A DNA stretch of 64,000 nucleotides from Winogradskyella sp. (lineage in GTDB: Bacteria; Bacteroidota; Bacteroidia; Flavobacteriales; Flavobacteriaceae). The position numbers and the translations under genes were made by a program. Below the pieces are notes generated by a model that had not been told where the DNA came from, ran no database searches, and saw only the letters and a program-made list of their open reading frames with translations. Location of the stretch: NCBI RefSeq assembly GCF_013213835.1, contig NZ_JABSSU010000001.1, positions 248,001 to 312,000 of the forward strand, written 5' to 3'. Positions 26,690 to 35,589 of the stretch are shown one piece after another; within the stretch, counting starts at the first letter, position 1; each line of letters opens with the position of its first letter.

Positions 26690-27103
26690 ATGGGAAGAAT
26701 ATTGGCAATAGATTACGGTACAAAACGAACGGGTATTGCAGTAACGGACGAGCTACAAATTATTGCTTCTGGTCTTACTACCGTTGATACAAATGAACTA
26801 TTGACGTTTCTTAAGGATTACGTTAGTGGTGAAAACGTTGAAAAGTTTGTGGTTGGTTTACCAAAGCAGATGAATAACTCTGCTTCAGAAAGCGAAGTTT
26901 ATATTCAAAAGTTTTTAGTAGAATTACAAAAACAAATTCCACATATTTCCATAGAACGTGAAGATGAAAGATTTACTTCAAAAATGGCTTTTCAGACCAT
27001 GATAGATAGTGGTCTAAAAAAGAAGCAAAGGCAAAATAAGGCTTTAGTTGATGAGATAAGTGCTACTCTCATACTGCAGAGCTATTTATCAAGATCACAT
27101 TAA
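26690..27103 (+). CDS. ruvX: Putative pre-16S rRNA nuclease / Holliday junction resolvase-like RuvX (YqgF)
   Basis: Protein of 137 residues with the YqgF RNase H-like fold: MGRILAIDYGTKRTGIAVTD holds the first catalytic Asp, FVVGLPKQMNNSASE the middle motif, EREDERFTSKMA the Glu motif, and ALVDEISATLILQSYL the last Asp. The family processes the 5' end of 16S rRNA in E. coli and was earlier proposed to resolve Holliday junctions. Start fixed by the promoter and the usual length of about 138 residues. It leads a probable operon with def, DUF5606 and mazG, although def has its own promoter. Confidence 0.93.
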   Translation: MGRILAIDYGTKRTGIAVTDELQIIASGLTTVDTNELLTFLKDYVSGENVEKFVVGLPKQMNNSASESEVYIQKFLVELQKQIPHISIEREDERFTSKMAFQTMIDSGLKKKQRQNKALVDEISATLILQSYLSRSH

Positions 27104-27157
27104 ATTAATATTAACAATTTAGTTTTTGGATTTTGAATTATAGTTTTTGAAATTTGA

Positions 27158-27165
27158 TACTTTTG
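27158..27165 (+). promoter_or_regulatory. Bacteroidota -7 box (TACTTTTG) for def
   Basis: TACTTTTG, 19 nt before the def ATG at 27185. A TTTTG at 27131-27135 may act as -33 element, though the 22-bp spacing is slightly long. Confidence 0.55.
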
Positions 27166-27184
27166 CACCCGAAAATAACTGATT

Positions 27185-27775
27185 ATGATTTTACCAATTG
27201 TTGCATACGGAGATCCTGTGTTGAAGAAAAAGGCAAAGGAAATTGATAAAGATTATCCTAAGCTAAACGAGCTTTTAGATAATATGTACGAAACGATGTA
27301 TGGTGCTTATGGTGTTGGTTTGGCTGCACCTCAAATAGGTTTGCCTATTCGTTTGTTTTTGGTAGATACCGAGCCATTTGCTGATGATGAGAATTTATCA
27401 GAAGAAGAAAGAGCAGAATTAAAGGGGTTTAAAAAAACATTTATAAATGCTCAGATCTTGGAAGAAGAAGGCGACGAATGGGCATTTAATGAAGGCTGTT
27501 TGAGTATTCCGGATGTTAGAGAAGATGTGTTTAGACAACCGAAGATTAAAATTCAATATCAAGATGAGAATTTTGAAACTCATGTTGAGGAATATGATGG
27601 TTTAATAGCAAGAGTGATTCAGCATGAATATGATCATATAGAAGGTGTTTTGTTTACTGATAAATTATCGTCATTTAAGAAACGTCTTATTAAAGGTAAA
27701 TTAACCAATATTTCAAAGGGAAAAATAAGAATAGATTATAAAATGCGTTTTCCTGCAATGAGCAGAAAGCGTTAA
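27185..27775 (+). CDS. def: Peptide deformylase
   Basis: Metalloenzyme of 196 residues that removes the formyl group from the N-terminal Met of new proteins. All three motifs are present: GVGLAAPQ (residues 43-50), EGCLS (103-107, metal Cys) and HEYDH (147-151, two metal His and the catalytic Glu). An insertion between the first two motifs (PFADDENLSEEERAELK) is usual in Bacteroidota deformylases. Followed after 10 bp by the DUF5606 gene. Confidence 0.96.
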   Translation: MILPIVAYGDPVLKKKAKEIDKDYPKLNELLDNMYETMYGAYGVGLAAPQIGLPIRLFLVDTEPFADDENLSEEERAELKGFKKTFINAQILEEEGDEWAFNEGCLSIPDVREDVFRQPKIKIQYQDENFETHVEEYDGLIARVIQHEYDHIEGVLFTDKLSSFKKRLIKGKLTNISKGKIRIDYKMRFPAMSRKR

Positions 27776-27785
27776 AAAAATATAT

Positions 27786-28214
27786 ATGGGTTTAGATAAA
27801 ATATTAGCAATTTCTGGTAAACCAGGACTATACGAAATCGTAACGCAAACAAGAACTGGTGCGGTTGTGCAATCTCTTTTAGATAAAAAGAGAATTACTG
27901 TAGGTGCGCATAGCAACATTAGTATTTTAAGTGAGATTGCTATTTATACATTAACAGAAGAAGTACCGTTAAAAGATGTTCTTAAAAAGATTAAGGACAA
28001 AGAAAATGGTGAGCCAACATCTATTAGTCATAAAGACGGAAAGGATGCTTTAGAAGAGTATTTCTTCGGAGTATTACCAGATTACGATGAAGATAGAGTA
28101 TATGCTTCAGATATTAAGAAGGTTATACAGTGGTACAATTTATTGCACAAGAACAATCTGTTAAATGTATTAGAAGCGGAAGAAGAAGTAGTTGACGCTT
28201 CTGAAGAAGAATAA
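27786..28214 (+). CDS. DUF5606 domain protein
   Basis: Acidic soluble protein of 142 residues, MGLDKILAISGKPGLYEIVT at the start, then TRTGAVVQSLLDKKRITVGA, and an acidic tail (EAEEEVVDASEEE). The family is conserved in Bacteroidota and regularly lies between def and mazG. Its function is unknown; the tight spacing (10 bp after def, 2 bp before mazG) points to co-expression with them. Confidence 0.9.
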   Translation: MGLDKILAISGKPGLYEIVTQTRTGAVVQSLLDKKRITVGAHSNISILSEIAIYTLTEEVPLKDVLKKIKDKENGEPTSISHKDGKDALEEYFFGVLPDYDEDRVYASDIKKVIQWYNLLHKNNLLNVLEAEEEVVDASEEE

Positions 28215-28216
28215 GA

Positions 28217-28990
28217 ATGTCAGATAAGGCAACACAACTTAAAGCATTTGAGCGTTTGCTTATCATTATGGATGAGTTGCGAGAGCAATGTCCATGGGAT
28301 AAGAAGCAGACTATGGAATCACTTCGCCACCTAACTATTGAAGAAGTTTACGAACTTGGTGATGCTATTTTAGACCAAGATTTAGACGAGGTCAAAAAAG
28401 AACTTGGTGATGTGTTATTACACATTGTATTTTATTCTAAAATAGGTAGTGAGACCAATAGCTTTGATATTGCAGACGTATGTCATAGCATCTGTGATAA
28501 GCTCGTAGAACGTCATCCGCATATTTATGGTGACGTAACCGTTGAAAACGAAGAAGAGGTTAAGCGCAATTGGGAGCAGATAAAACTTAAAGAAGGTAAA
28601 AAAAGTGTGCTTGAAGGAGTCCCAAGAAGTTTGCCAGCAATGGTAAAAGCCAATCGTATACAAGATAAAGTTGCCGGTGTTGGTTTTGATTGGGAAAAAC
28701 CAGAACAAGTATTTGATAAAGTTGAAGAGGAACTAGCCGAATTAAAATCTGAAATAGCAAATGGAAACCAAGATGCTATTGAAAGTGAATTTGGTGATGT
28801 ATTATTTTCTATGATAAATTACGCACGCTTTCTTACGGTAAATCCTGAAAATGCGCTTGAGCGCACGAATAAAAAATTCATGAAACGTTTTCAATATCTA
28901 GAAAGTAAAGCCAAAGACCTGAATAAGTCCTTGAAAGATATGACACTTTCTGAAATGGATGTCTTTTGGGAAGAAGCAAAGTCTTTATAA
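28217..28990 (+). CDS. mazG: Nucleoside triphosphate pyrophosphohydrolase MazG
   Basis: Protein of 257 residues with two MazG domains. The first has CPWDKKQTMESLRHLTIEE and ELGDVLLHIVFYSKI; the second has EELAELKSEIANGN and EFGDVLFSMINYARFL. The E-x-x-E and E-x-x-D sets bind Mg and cleave NTPs to NMP and pyrophosphate, thought to clear damaged nucleotides. Last gene of the ruvX-def-DUF5606-mazG run, followed by a hairpin at 29004-29034. Confidence 0.95.
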   Translation: MSDKATQLKAFERLLIIMDELREQCPWDKKQTMESLRHLTIEEVYELGDAILDQDLDEVKKELGDVLLHIVFYSKIGSETNSFDIADVCHSICDKLVERHPHIYGDVTVENEEEVKRNWEQIKLKEGKKSVLEGVPRSLPAMVKANRIQDKVAGVGFDWEKPEQVFDKVEEELAELKSEIANGNQDAIESEFGDVLFSMINYARFLTVNPENALERTNKKFMKRFQYLESKAKDLNKSLKDMTLSEMDVFWEEAKSL

Positions 28991-29003
28991 TATTGCTATT
29001 TTC

Positions 29004-29034
29004 ATTCCTGTCTTTGCAGGAATAACAGTTTTTG
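29004..29034 (+). terminator. Hairpin after mazG, REP-like palindrome
   Basis: ATTCCTG (29004-29010), loop TCTTTG, CAGGAAT (29017-29023), followed by a partial T-tract (GTTTTTG). It can end the mazG transcript. The sequence also resembles the CATTCCTG...CAGGAAT palindrome that is dispersed between genes in many bacteria, so it may be a degenerate member of such a repeat. Confidence 0.5.
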
Positions 29035-29187
29035 TTAAAATTTCTTTAAAGTATAAAAACTAAACATCTAAGACTTTATTTCCTTACGTAACTATAACAA
29101 ATAAGAACTCAAAGTTTTTATAATCTTAGTAGGAGATCTTAGTTATTATTTGCGGTTGTAATTAAGGTTAAATTTAGTTTAGTTAGG

Positions 29188-29220
29188 CAAAAACCATCTG
29201 TTATTAGCAGATGGTTTTTG
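29188..29220. terminator. Bidirectional terminator upstream of DUF349 gene end
   Basis: CAAAAACCATCTG (29188-29200) and CAGATGGTTTTTG (29208-29220) form a perfect 13-bp stem with a 7-nt loop. It has A-run and T-run on both sides, so it can stop the minus-strand DUF349 transcript and any plus-strand RNA. The A-rich stretch before it (TAATTAAGGTTAAATTTAG at 29159-29177) is loosely like the 16-mer block of the 26.4-26.7 kb elements. Confidence 0.7.
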
Positions 29221-29250
29221 AATTTATTAAAAATATATGGGAAGTCAAAC

Positions 29251-31185
29251 TTATGAATACATGCCGCGTATTTTTGTCAACTTTGCTTTCCATGAGTCTA
29301 ATTCACTCTTGTGTTTTTCAATGTTTTTGAGAACATCTTTTACTAAAGGATTAGTCTCATCAACATTAGAGAAAAACTGAAGATTATTTTCTAATTGAGT
29401 GATTTCCGATTGTACTTCTCCAATTTTTTTACGAATAAAGTTTTGTTCATTGTCTAGCAATCTAGTATCATCTGGATTTGCCAAGTTTTCAAGCTTACTC
29501 TCAAATTTCACCATGTCTAGTTTAGACTTGTCCATTTTAATTTTATCAAAAGCATCATCAATGGCTTTGTAAAATTTCCCATCAATATATCTCTTATTTT
29601 GTGGAACATGTCCGATGGCTTTCCATTCGGCAATTTTAGACTTTAAAGTATCAACATTTGCCTTGTTGTCATCAGTAAGTTCAAATGCCTTTAAATCATC
29701 TAATAATTTTACTTTTTTATCGAAAGCATCGTATAAATGCTGATTTTCGGCTTTACGTTGTTGGTGCATTCTATCAAAAAAATAGTTGCAGGCATCCTTA
29801 AATTCTTTCCAGATTTTATCGCTATCTCGTCTAGGTACATGACCAATTTTTTTCCAATCACTCTGAATTTTTTTCATTAAAGGAGTAACCACCTCAAAGT
29901 CATCACTGTCTTTATTCTCTTGAGCTATTTTTATAAGCTCTCTTTTTTTCAATAGATTTTCGTATTGTCCTTTCTTTAACTCTTTGTAGAATTTATTTTT
30001 ACCTCTATTAAAAGTTCTAACTGCCTCCTTAAATTTTGCCCAAGTAGCCTCATTCACTTTTAAAGGAACTTTTCCGGCATTAAAGAACGACTCTCTAAGC
30101 GCTTCAACTTCTTTAATTTTTTTCTGCCAAGCACTATGAGAATTCGAAGCATCTTCTGCTATGGCTTGAATATTTGAAATAATCTCCTCCTTTTTGACTA
30201 GATTTTTTTCATAAGCTTTATCTAAATCTGCATAATAAGCTTGGCGTTTGTCATGAATGGTTTTAGTAGCGTTGCTAAAGCGTTCCCAAATTTCTTCTCT
30301 ATGCTCTTTAGCTACAGGTCCAAGTTCTTCTTTCCATAACTTGTGCAATACCTGTAATTCTCTAAATGAACGGTTGATGTTGTCGTCCTTTGCTAGTTCT
30401 TCAGCGCGATCTATGATTTTCATCTTTTGTTCATAGTTATGCTTAAAGTCCATGTCTCTTAGATCGTTGTTAAGATGTAAGAAATCATAAAAACGTTCTA
30501 CATGATGATGATAAGAATTCCATGCATTATTATACTTGTCTCTAGGGATAGGCCCAGCATTTCTCCAGCTATCTTGAAGTTCTTTAAAGTGCTTGTAAGT
30601 TGTATTTATATTTTCTTCAACATTAAGAAGTCCTTTAATTTCTTCTATAATAGACAAGCGCTTCTCTAAGTTTTGTTTTAAGTTTTGCTCGCGCTCGTTA
30701 TAATATGAGCTTATAGATTGTTTGTAATCTTTGTAAAGCTGGTTGAATAGTTTTTTTGTGTCGTTGGTATAGTAGAAATCTAATTCATTGCCACCTTCGT
30801 TGATAAATTCTTCTTTCTTTTCTTCAAGCAATTGGCCAAATTTAGCATTAAATTCAGCTTTAATAAGATTTACTTGCTTAGATATGGTTTGAATCTTGTG
30901 GTGCTTTAATAATCGATTAAGCTCAGTTGCCAAATCTTGCAAAGACATTGAATGATAGTCTTTTTCTTCAACCTCATGGCGCTCTGCATTGGCTTCGTCT
31001 TCAGCATCCTCAGCATTTGAAGCTTCAATTTCATTCACATGGTCTTCAGCATCAGTTCCAACTACTTCTTCAGTAGTCGTTTTAGCTTCAGATTCTAAAT
31101 TTTCATTTGTTGGTTCGGCAGAAGTATTTTCTATTTCTGTTTCTTTAATTCCTTCTGCGTTTTGCAGGTTATCATTCTCAGACAT
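29251..31185 (-). CDS. DUF349 repeat protein
   Basis: Largely helical protein of 644 residues. The first ~75 residues are highly acidic and low-complexity (Glu/Ala/Asn). Five DUF349 repeats follow, each with a Trp-containing helix pattern such as WRNAGPIPRDKYNNAWNSYH, WKKIGHVPRRDSDKIWKEF and WKAIGHVPQ. The last ~80 residues form a coiled coil. The function of the family is not established. The gene stands alone on the minus strand, with a 10-bp-arm inverted repeat just upstream of the start that overlaps a -7-like box. Confidence 0.9.
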   Translation of the reverse strand: MSENDNLQNAEGIKETEIENTSAEPTNENLESEAKTTTEEVVGTDAEDHVNEIEASNAEDAEDEANAERHEVEEKDYHSMSLQDLATELNRLLKHHKIQTISKQVNLIKAEFNAKFGQLLEEKKEEFINEGGNELDFYYTNDTKKLFNQLYKDYKQSISSYYNEREQNLKQNLEKRLSIIEEIKGLLNVEENINTTYKHFKELQDSWRNAGPIPRDKYNNAWNSYHHHVERFYDFLHLNNDLRDMDFKHNYEQKMKIIDRAEELAKDDNINRSFRELQVLHKLWKEELGPVAKEHREEIWERFSNATKTIHDKRQAYYADLDKAYEKNLVKKEEIISNIQAIAEDASNSHSAWQKKIKEVEALRESFFNAGKVPLKVNEATWAKFKEAVRTFNRGKNKFYKELKKGQYENLLKKRELIKIAQENKDSDDFEVVTPLMKKIQSDWKKIGHVPRRDSDKIWKEFKDACNYFFDRMHQQRKAENQHLYDAFDKKVKLLDDLKAFELTDDNKANVDTLKSKIAEWKAIGHVPQNKRYIDGKFYKAIDDAFDKIKMDKSKLDMVKFESKLENLANPDDTRLLDNEQNFIRKKIGEVQSEITQLENNLQFFSNVDETNPLVKDVLKNIEKHKSELDSWKAKLTKIRGMYS

Positions 31186-31201
31186 AGGTCAATTTTTTAG
31201 T

Positions 31202-31228
31202 ACAGTTGTTAAAGATACTAACAACTGT
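31202..31228. promoter_or_regulatory. Perfect inverted repeat over the DUF349 gene promoter
   Basis: ACAGTTGTTA (31202-31211) and TAACAACTGT (31219-31228) are perfect 10-bp arms with a 7-bp centre. On the minus strand the centre plus flanks reads TATCTTTA (31210-31217), a near match to the TAnnTTTG box, 24 nt from the ATG at 31185. The geometry fits an operator that masks the promoter. A leader hairpin is the other option, but the lack of GC and of a T-tract argues against a terminator. Confidence 0.5.
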
Positions 31229-31263
31229 TAGAATTGACAAGAAATTAACGTTACTGTAAGGTT

Positions 31264-32025
31264 TTAGTATTGGTTCCAAATTTCCCAAGCTTTGTCAGCC
31301 TGTAACTCGAGCATTTCGAGACCATTAATTGTCGTTGCCTCCATCATATCTCCACAACTTAAAAATTTGGTTTGTTCTGGATTATAAATAAGGTCATAAA
31401 GGATATGATTTTTTGTAACGGCTTCGTATGGAATGTCAGGGCATTCATTGACATTAGGATAAGTACCTATTGGTGTACAGTTGATAATTACACTATATGT
31501 AGAGATGATATCATTAGTCAAGTCAGTGTATAAAAATTTTACGTCTTCTTTCACATTTCTTGAAACATAATCGTACTGAATACCTAATTCCTCCAAGGCA
31601 TAGGCTATAGCTTTAGACGCACCTCCAGTTCCTAATATTAATGCATGTTTATGATGCTCTTTAAGATGTGGTTTAATAGAATTTTTAAAACCATAATAAT
31701 CTGTATTGAAGCCGATGAGTTTTTGATAGCGCGTTATTTTTATAGTGTTTACGGCGCCAATTTTACGTGCATGCTCATTAAGTTCGTCAAGTAAAGGTAT
31801 GACTTGTTCTTTATAAGGAATCGTGACATTTAGTCCTTTTAAGTTGGGAGTGTCTTTTATGATGGATTCAAATTTTTCAATTGAATCAATATCAAAATTT
31901 ACATAGGTGTGTTGAAGTCCTTCACTTTTAAACTTTTTAGCGAAATAACTTCTAGAGAATGAGTAGGAAATGTTTTTACCTACTAAACCGTATTTATGAC
32001 TTAATTCTTCTTGTACGTTGTCCAT
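31264..32025 (-). CDS. aroE: Shikimate dehydrogenase
   Basis: Protein of 253 residues that reduces 3-dehydroshikimate to shikimate with NADPH. The substrate site shows KNISYSFSRSYF (Ser-x-Ser) and NVTIPYKE with the catalytic Lys, and the cofactor site has ALILGTGGASKAIAYAL. NGLEMLELQADKAWEIW closes the protein. The ATG at 32025 lies 32 bp inside the end of the DUF368 gene upstream. The overlap is long but no later Met precedes the YGLVGKNIS motif, so this start is kept. Confidence 0.94.
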   Translation of the reverse strand: MDNVQEELSHKYGLVGKNISYSFSRSYFAKKFKSEGLQHTYVNFDIDSIEKFESIIKDTPNLKGLNVTIPYKEQVIPLLDELNEHARKIGAVNTIKITRYQKLIGFNTDYYGFKNSIKPHLKEHHKHALILGTGGASKAIAYALEELGIQYDYVSRNVKEDVKFLYTDLTNDIISTYSVIINCTPIGTYPNVNECPDIPYEAVTKNHILYDLIYNPEQTKFLSCGDMMEATTINGLEMLELQADKAWEIWNQY

Positions 32026-33013
32026 ACCATTCTAATCCTAGAACTACTAATATTCCGAGAACAATATAGGCAATTGCTAAAAAAGTCTGTGTATTAGCTT
32101 CTGGGAAATATCTAACATAGTTTTCAATGATTTGTTTACCTGTGGAGTCTAACAGGTAACTGCCGTCTTCTGTTGTTTTATATATTGTTTTTTTCCATGG
32201 CCAAACTACACCAAGCGAACCGATGATAAAACCTACAATGGTAGCCATGGTAATATTTTTGTAGTGTTTTAAAATGTAGTTTAATAAGTGTGAGAATGAT
32301 ACTAAGCCTGCAACAGAACCTAAAGTAAAAACACCTAAAACTTTAAGTAACCTCATTCTAACTGCGTCCTTAACGAAATTAAAATTACCACTAAATATAT
32401 CCGCCATTGTGTCGTATAAGGCATTCACAGAATCTACAAGTAGAAGCACATAATTACCTAATAGTATGAGGATAAAGGAACCTGAAAATCCTGGTAGTGT
32501 CATACCAGAAACGCTAATAATACCGCAGAAAAAAACAAAAAATAAATTATCATTTTCTGTGGCAGGGTCTAAAAAGCTTATACTAATGCCGGCTGAAGCA
32601 CCTAAAATTAATGCTGCAATTGTTTTACGATTCCAAGTCCCAAAATCTTTACTGATATAATAGATAGAACCAATAATCATACCAAAAAAGGCACTCCAAA
32701 CATAGAGCTCGTAATTAACAATAAGATAGTCAAGTATTTTAGAGACACTAAAATAACTCACCACCATTCCGAAAATTAATAACCCTAAGAATCGACCATT
32801 AATGTATTGAATAAAGCTTTTAAAACGTCCGTTTACAAGTAACTTAAAAGCAGTTTTATTGACGCGTTGTAAGGAATAAATGAATTCTTCATAAAAACCT
32901 GCAACAAAGGCAACAACACCACCTGAGACACCAGGAACTTTATTTGCAGCACCCATTGCCAAACCCTTTATGACCAAAAAAATACGATCTCTTAAGGTTC
33001 TTGTGCTTTGCAT
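31994..33013 (-). CDS. DUF368 membrane protein, probable polyprenyl-phosphate translocase (second copy)
   Basis: Integral membrane protein of 339 residues with about eight to nine transmembrane segments. It carries the two DUF368 half-motifs: KGLAMGAANKVPGVSGGVVA near the N-terminus and GMTLPGFSGSFILILLGNY in the middle. DUF368 proteins have been identified as undecaprenyl-phosphate translocases that return the lipid carrier to the inner leaflet for peptidoglycan and glycan synthesis. It overlaps the paralogue upstream by one base and aroE by 32 bp. The first motif has Asn-Lys where the sister has Asp-Val (AANKVPG against AADVVPG). Confidence 0.88.
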   Translation of the reverse strand: MQSTRTLRDRIFLVIKGLAMGAANKVPGVSGGVVAFVAGFYEEFIYSLQRVNKTAFKLLVNGRFKSFIQYINGRFLGLLIFGMVVSYFSVSKILDYLIVNYELYVWSAFFGMIIGSIYYISKDFGTWNRKTIAALILGASAGISISFLDPATENDNLFFVFFCGIISVSGMTLPGFSGSFILILLGNYVLLLVDSVNALYDTMADIFSGNFNFVKDAVRMRLLKVLGVFTLGSVAGLVSFSHLLNYILKHYKNITMATIVGFIIGSLGVVWPWKKTIYKTTEDGSYLLDSTGKQIIENYVRYFPEANTQTFLAIAYIVLGILVVLGLEWYGQRTRRIKS

Positions 33014-33981
33014 TAAGTCTTTGGTTTTTTGTTTCCTAGTTTTTCTAAGATGAGTATAGTCGCAAATCCTATTACTATAAATACTACAGCTAAAATTAAT
33101 TCATTATCACCTTCATAGTTTGAAGGTAGTATACTCTTATCTAATAGGGTAACTTCTTCGCCTTCAGAATTAATTCTAGTTTTAAGGACTTCTTTCCAAG
33201 GCCAAATTTTATTTAAGGAACCAATCATAAAACCAGTAAGAATAGCTAGTGTGAGGTTCTTTTGGTGTTTAAACATCCAGTTTAAGGCTTTAGAAAATAC
33301 TTTAAGCCCAACTGCTGCGCCTATACCAAGTAATACAAACTTTAATAATGCATCTTTAAATAATTCCATATTACCATTGAGCAGTCCATCTCTAAGGTTA
33401 TTTATGGTATCAATAGCTGTTTGGTAAGCCCCGAGTATTAATAAAATAAATGCGCCCGAAACACCAGGTAAAATCATAGCTATTATTGCTATAAAACCAC
33501 AGAATAAAAGATAAAAAGGACTATCAGGTGACGCAAAGGGTTCTGCTAATGTTATGTAATAAGATAAAACTGAAATAGCCGCAATTGCAATAATAACCAA
33601 TGGTGACCAAGATTTAATTTGTTTAGCTATATAAAGAATACTCGCTAGTACTAGCCCAAAAAAGAATGACCATAATAGAACTGGTTCATTATGTAAAAGC
33701 CATTTTATAAGTTTTGCTAATGATAAAATGCTAATTGCAATGCCAGAGAATAGAGCTAGCAAAAAGCTACCGTTTATTGAACTCCAAGCTGCTTTTAAAC
33801 CTTCTTTCCTCCAGACTTTAAAAACATCTAAACTAACTTTATCAATACTTTCTATAAGTTCTTCGTAAATACCAGATATAAAAGCTATTGTGCCACCAGA
33901 AACACCTGGAACAACATCAGCCGCTCCCATGGCTATTCCTTTAAATGAGATTACAAGGTAATCAATTAAGCGTCTTTGCAT
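33013..33981 (-). CDS. DUF368 membrane protein, probable polyprenyl-phosphate translocase (first copy)
   Basis: Integral membrane protein of 322 residues, with KGIAMGAADVVPGVSGGTIA and MILPGVSGAFILLILGAY, the two repeated re-entrant-type motifs of DUF368. It is closer to the family consensus than the copy downstream. Two different genes in tandem imply a duplication followed by divergence, perhaps one for peptidoglycan and one for LPS or capsule lipid carriers (inference). Stop and start of the pair share one base, so they are made together. Confidence 0.9.
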   Translation of the reverse strand: MQRRLIDYLVISFKGIAMGAADVVPGVSGGTIAFISGIYEELIESIDKVSLDVFKVWRKEGLKAAWSSINGSFLLALFSGIAISILSLAKLIKWLLHNEPVLLWSFFFGLVLASILYIAKQIKSWSPLVIIAIAAISVLSYYITLAEPFASPDSPFYLLFCGFIAIIAMILPGVSGAFILLILGAYQTAIDTINNLRDGLLNGNMELFKDALLKFVLLGIGAAVGLKVFSKALNWMFKHQKNLTLAILTGFMIGSLNKIWPWKEVLKTRINSEGEEVTLLDKSILPSNYEGDNELILAVVFIVIGFATILILEKLGNKKPKT

Positions 33982-34039
33982 TTTCTATTGAAATATGTTG
34001 GCTAAGGTAAGATTTTTTGATAGATAATAACTGAAACGC

Positions 34040-35446
34040 TTAGTTAGAAATCCTCTTAGACTCTGCTATTATGGTTCTAATCATTGGTCTTTCCATAAGT
34101 CTTGGAAATAATTCTGAAATAATAAAATTATAATCAAAATCTATTCGTAAACCATTTTTAAGGTGAAAACGTCCTTTATCCGATTCGTGAGTTTTAAAAT
34201 ACAAACCACCAAGTCTGTATTCAATTTCAGGGTTTTCTGGGTAAAATTCAGCGGCTTGAATTAAATTAAAGATTGCAGCATTATATTCACCCAGCGCAGT
34301 TAAAATATCAGATCTGTCTATCCAGGTTTCAAGTTCGTAATTACCTAATTCTAATGCACGTTTGTAACCTTGTTCAGCCTCCTCGAGGAAATTTAAGCGC
34401 TTATTTACTGTGGCAAAGAGTTTCCAATAAAGTACATTTTCACCATCAATATTAACCGCCTTATTAATATAGTGTAAAGCTTTTTGATAGTTTAAGCGTT
34501 TCATGTAAAACTTTGTGATAGCTATCCAACCTTTGTCTAAAAGAACATCTTCTTCCACGGTTTTTTTAAAAAATTGTAGTGCCAATTCTTCTTGGCCAAT
34601 CTTTTCATAACAATGACCTATACGTAAAAGTGCGAATGAGGTTGGTTCGTCAATGGCAAGCGTAATTTTATAGTTTTCTATGGCTTCATCGTAAAGTTTT
34701 AATTTTTCTAAAACTTTGCCCTTTTCTAAATACGCATTAACAAAAGTATCATCAGATATAATTGCAAAGTCAAATGCGGCATTCGCTTTTGAGTATTCTT
34801 TTATGTTGAAGTATTGACGGCCTAATTGGTGCCATGCAACTTCACAATAAGGATTTTTATCTAAAAAATTGTTGAGGTATGTTATTGCTTCATCATTTTG
34901 ATTTAAGAAATCATAGCAATACACAATATTATGCAAAGCAGAATAATCTGTATTATCAGTCTCTAAACATTTTTTGAAGTAGATTACGGCATTTTCAAAT
35001 TGATCTAAGAATAAATATTCCATGCCAATTAAAGCAAACAAATCACTATCGTCTTCTGGAGTGCTAGAAATATCAACAGCTATAAGCAATGTGTTAATGG
35101 CTTCTTCATGTTTATCTTGTTTAGATAAAACATTTGCTTTTTGAATATATATTTCCTCATTATTAGGTTCTACATCATGTAGCATAGCCAAGATATCATC
35201 TGCCTCAGAAAATTTATTTTCAATTACTAATATTTCTACCTGAAACAATCTTAAGTTTACGGATGTGGGATGCTGAGCTAAACCTAATTTAATTGCTTTT
35301 TTAGCTAGAGCAATTTTACCATTTTCAAGATAGTGGTGGATAATATTTTCGAATTCACCAGAGTCGAAAAACAAGATGTCGTTTGTCTTTAACATCGACT
35401 CAAAACGAGTAAGAGGGAAGTTTTCGTCTTCGTGACTGTAATGCAT
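34040..35446 (-). CDS. Tetratricopeptide repeat protein
   Basis: Soluble protein of 468 residues built almost wholly of TPR units (about eleven), for example EEAINTLLIAVDIS, ENAVIYFKKCLETDNTDYSA, DEAIENYKITLAIDEPTS, QKALHYINKAVNIDGENV. No signal peptide is present, so it acts in the cytoplasm, probably as a scaffold. Partners are unknown. It precedes the DUF368 pair and aroE on the same strand with 58 bp between, and may lead that transcript. A TACTTTTA box lies at 35472-35479. Confidence 0.9.
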   Translation of the reverse strand: MHYSHEDENFPLTRFESMLKTNDILFFDSGEFENIIHHYLENGKIALAKKAIKLGLAQHPTSVNLRLFQVEILVIENKFSEADDILAMLHDVEPNNEEIYIQKANVLSKQDKHEEAINTLLIAVDISSTPEDDSDLFALIGMEYLFLDQFENAVIYFKKCLETDNTDYSALHNIVYCYDFLNQNDEAITYLNNFLDKNPYCEVAWHQLGRQYFNIKEYSKANAAFDFAIISDDTFVNAYLEKGKVLEKLKLYDEAIENYKITLAIDEPTSFALLRIGHCYEKIGQEELALQFFKKTVEEDVLLDKGWIAITKFYMKRLNYQKALHYINKAVNIDGENVLYWKLFATVNKRLNFLEEAEQGYKRALELGNYELETWIDRSDILTALGEYNAAIFNLIQAAEFYPENPEIEYRLGGLYFKTHESDKGRFHLKNGLRIDFDYNFIISELFPRLMERPMIRTIIAESKRISN

Positions 35447-35589
35447 AGAACGATTTAATAATTAACCTATTTAAAAGTACAGTTATACTTTAAAGATCTT
35501 GAAAAATTGGAGTAATGTTTTTAACAAATTAATTAACACGGCTTTGTTGTTGTAAGGTTTTGATAAATAGCGATTTAGACTTTTTTTAT

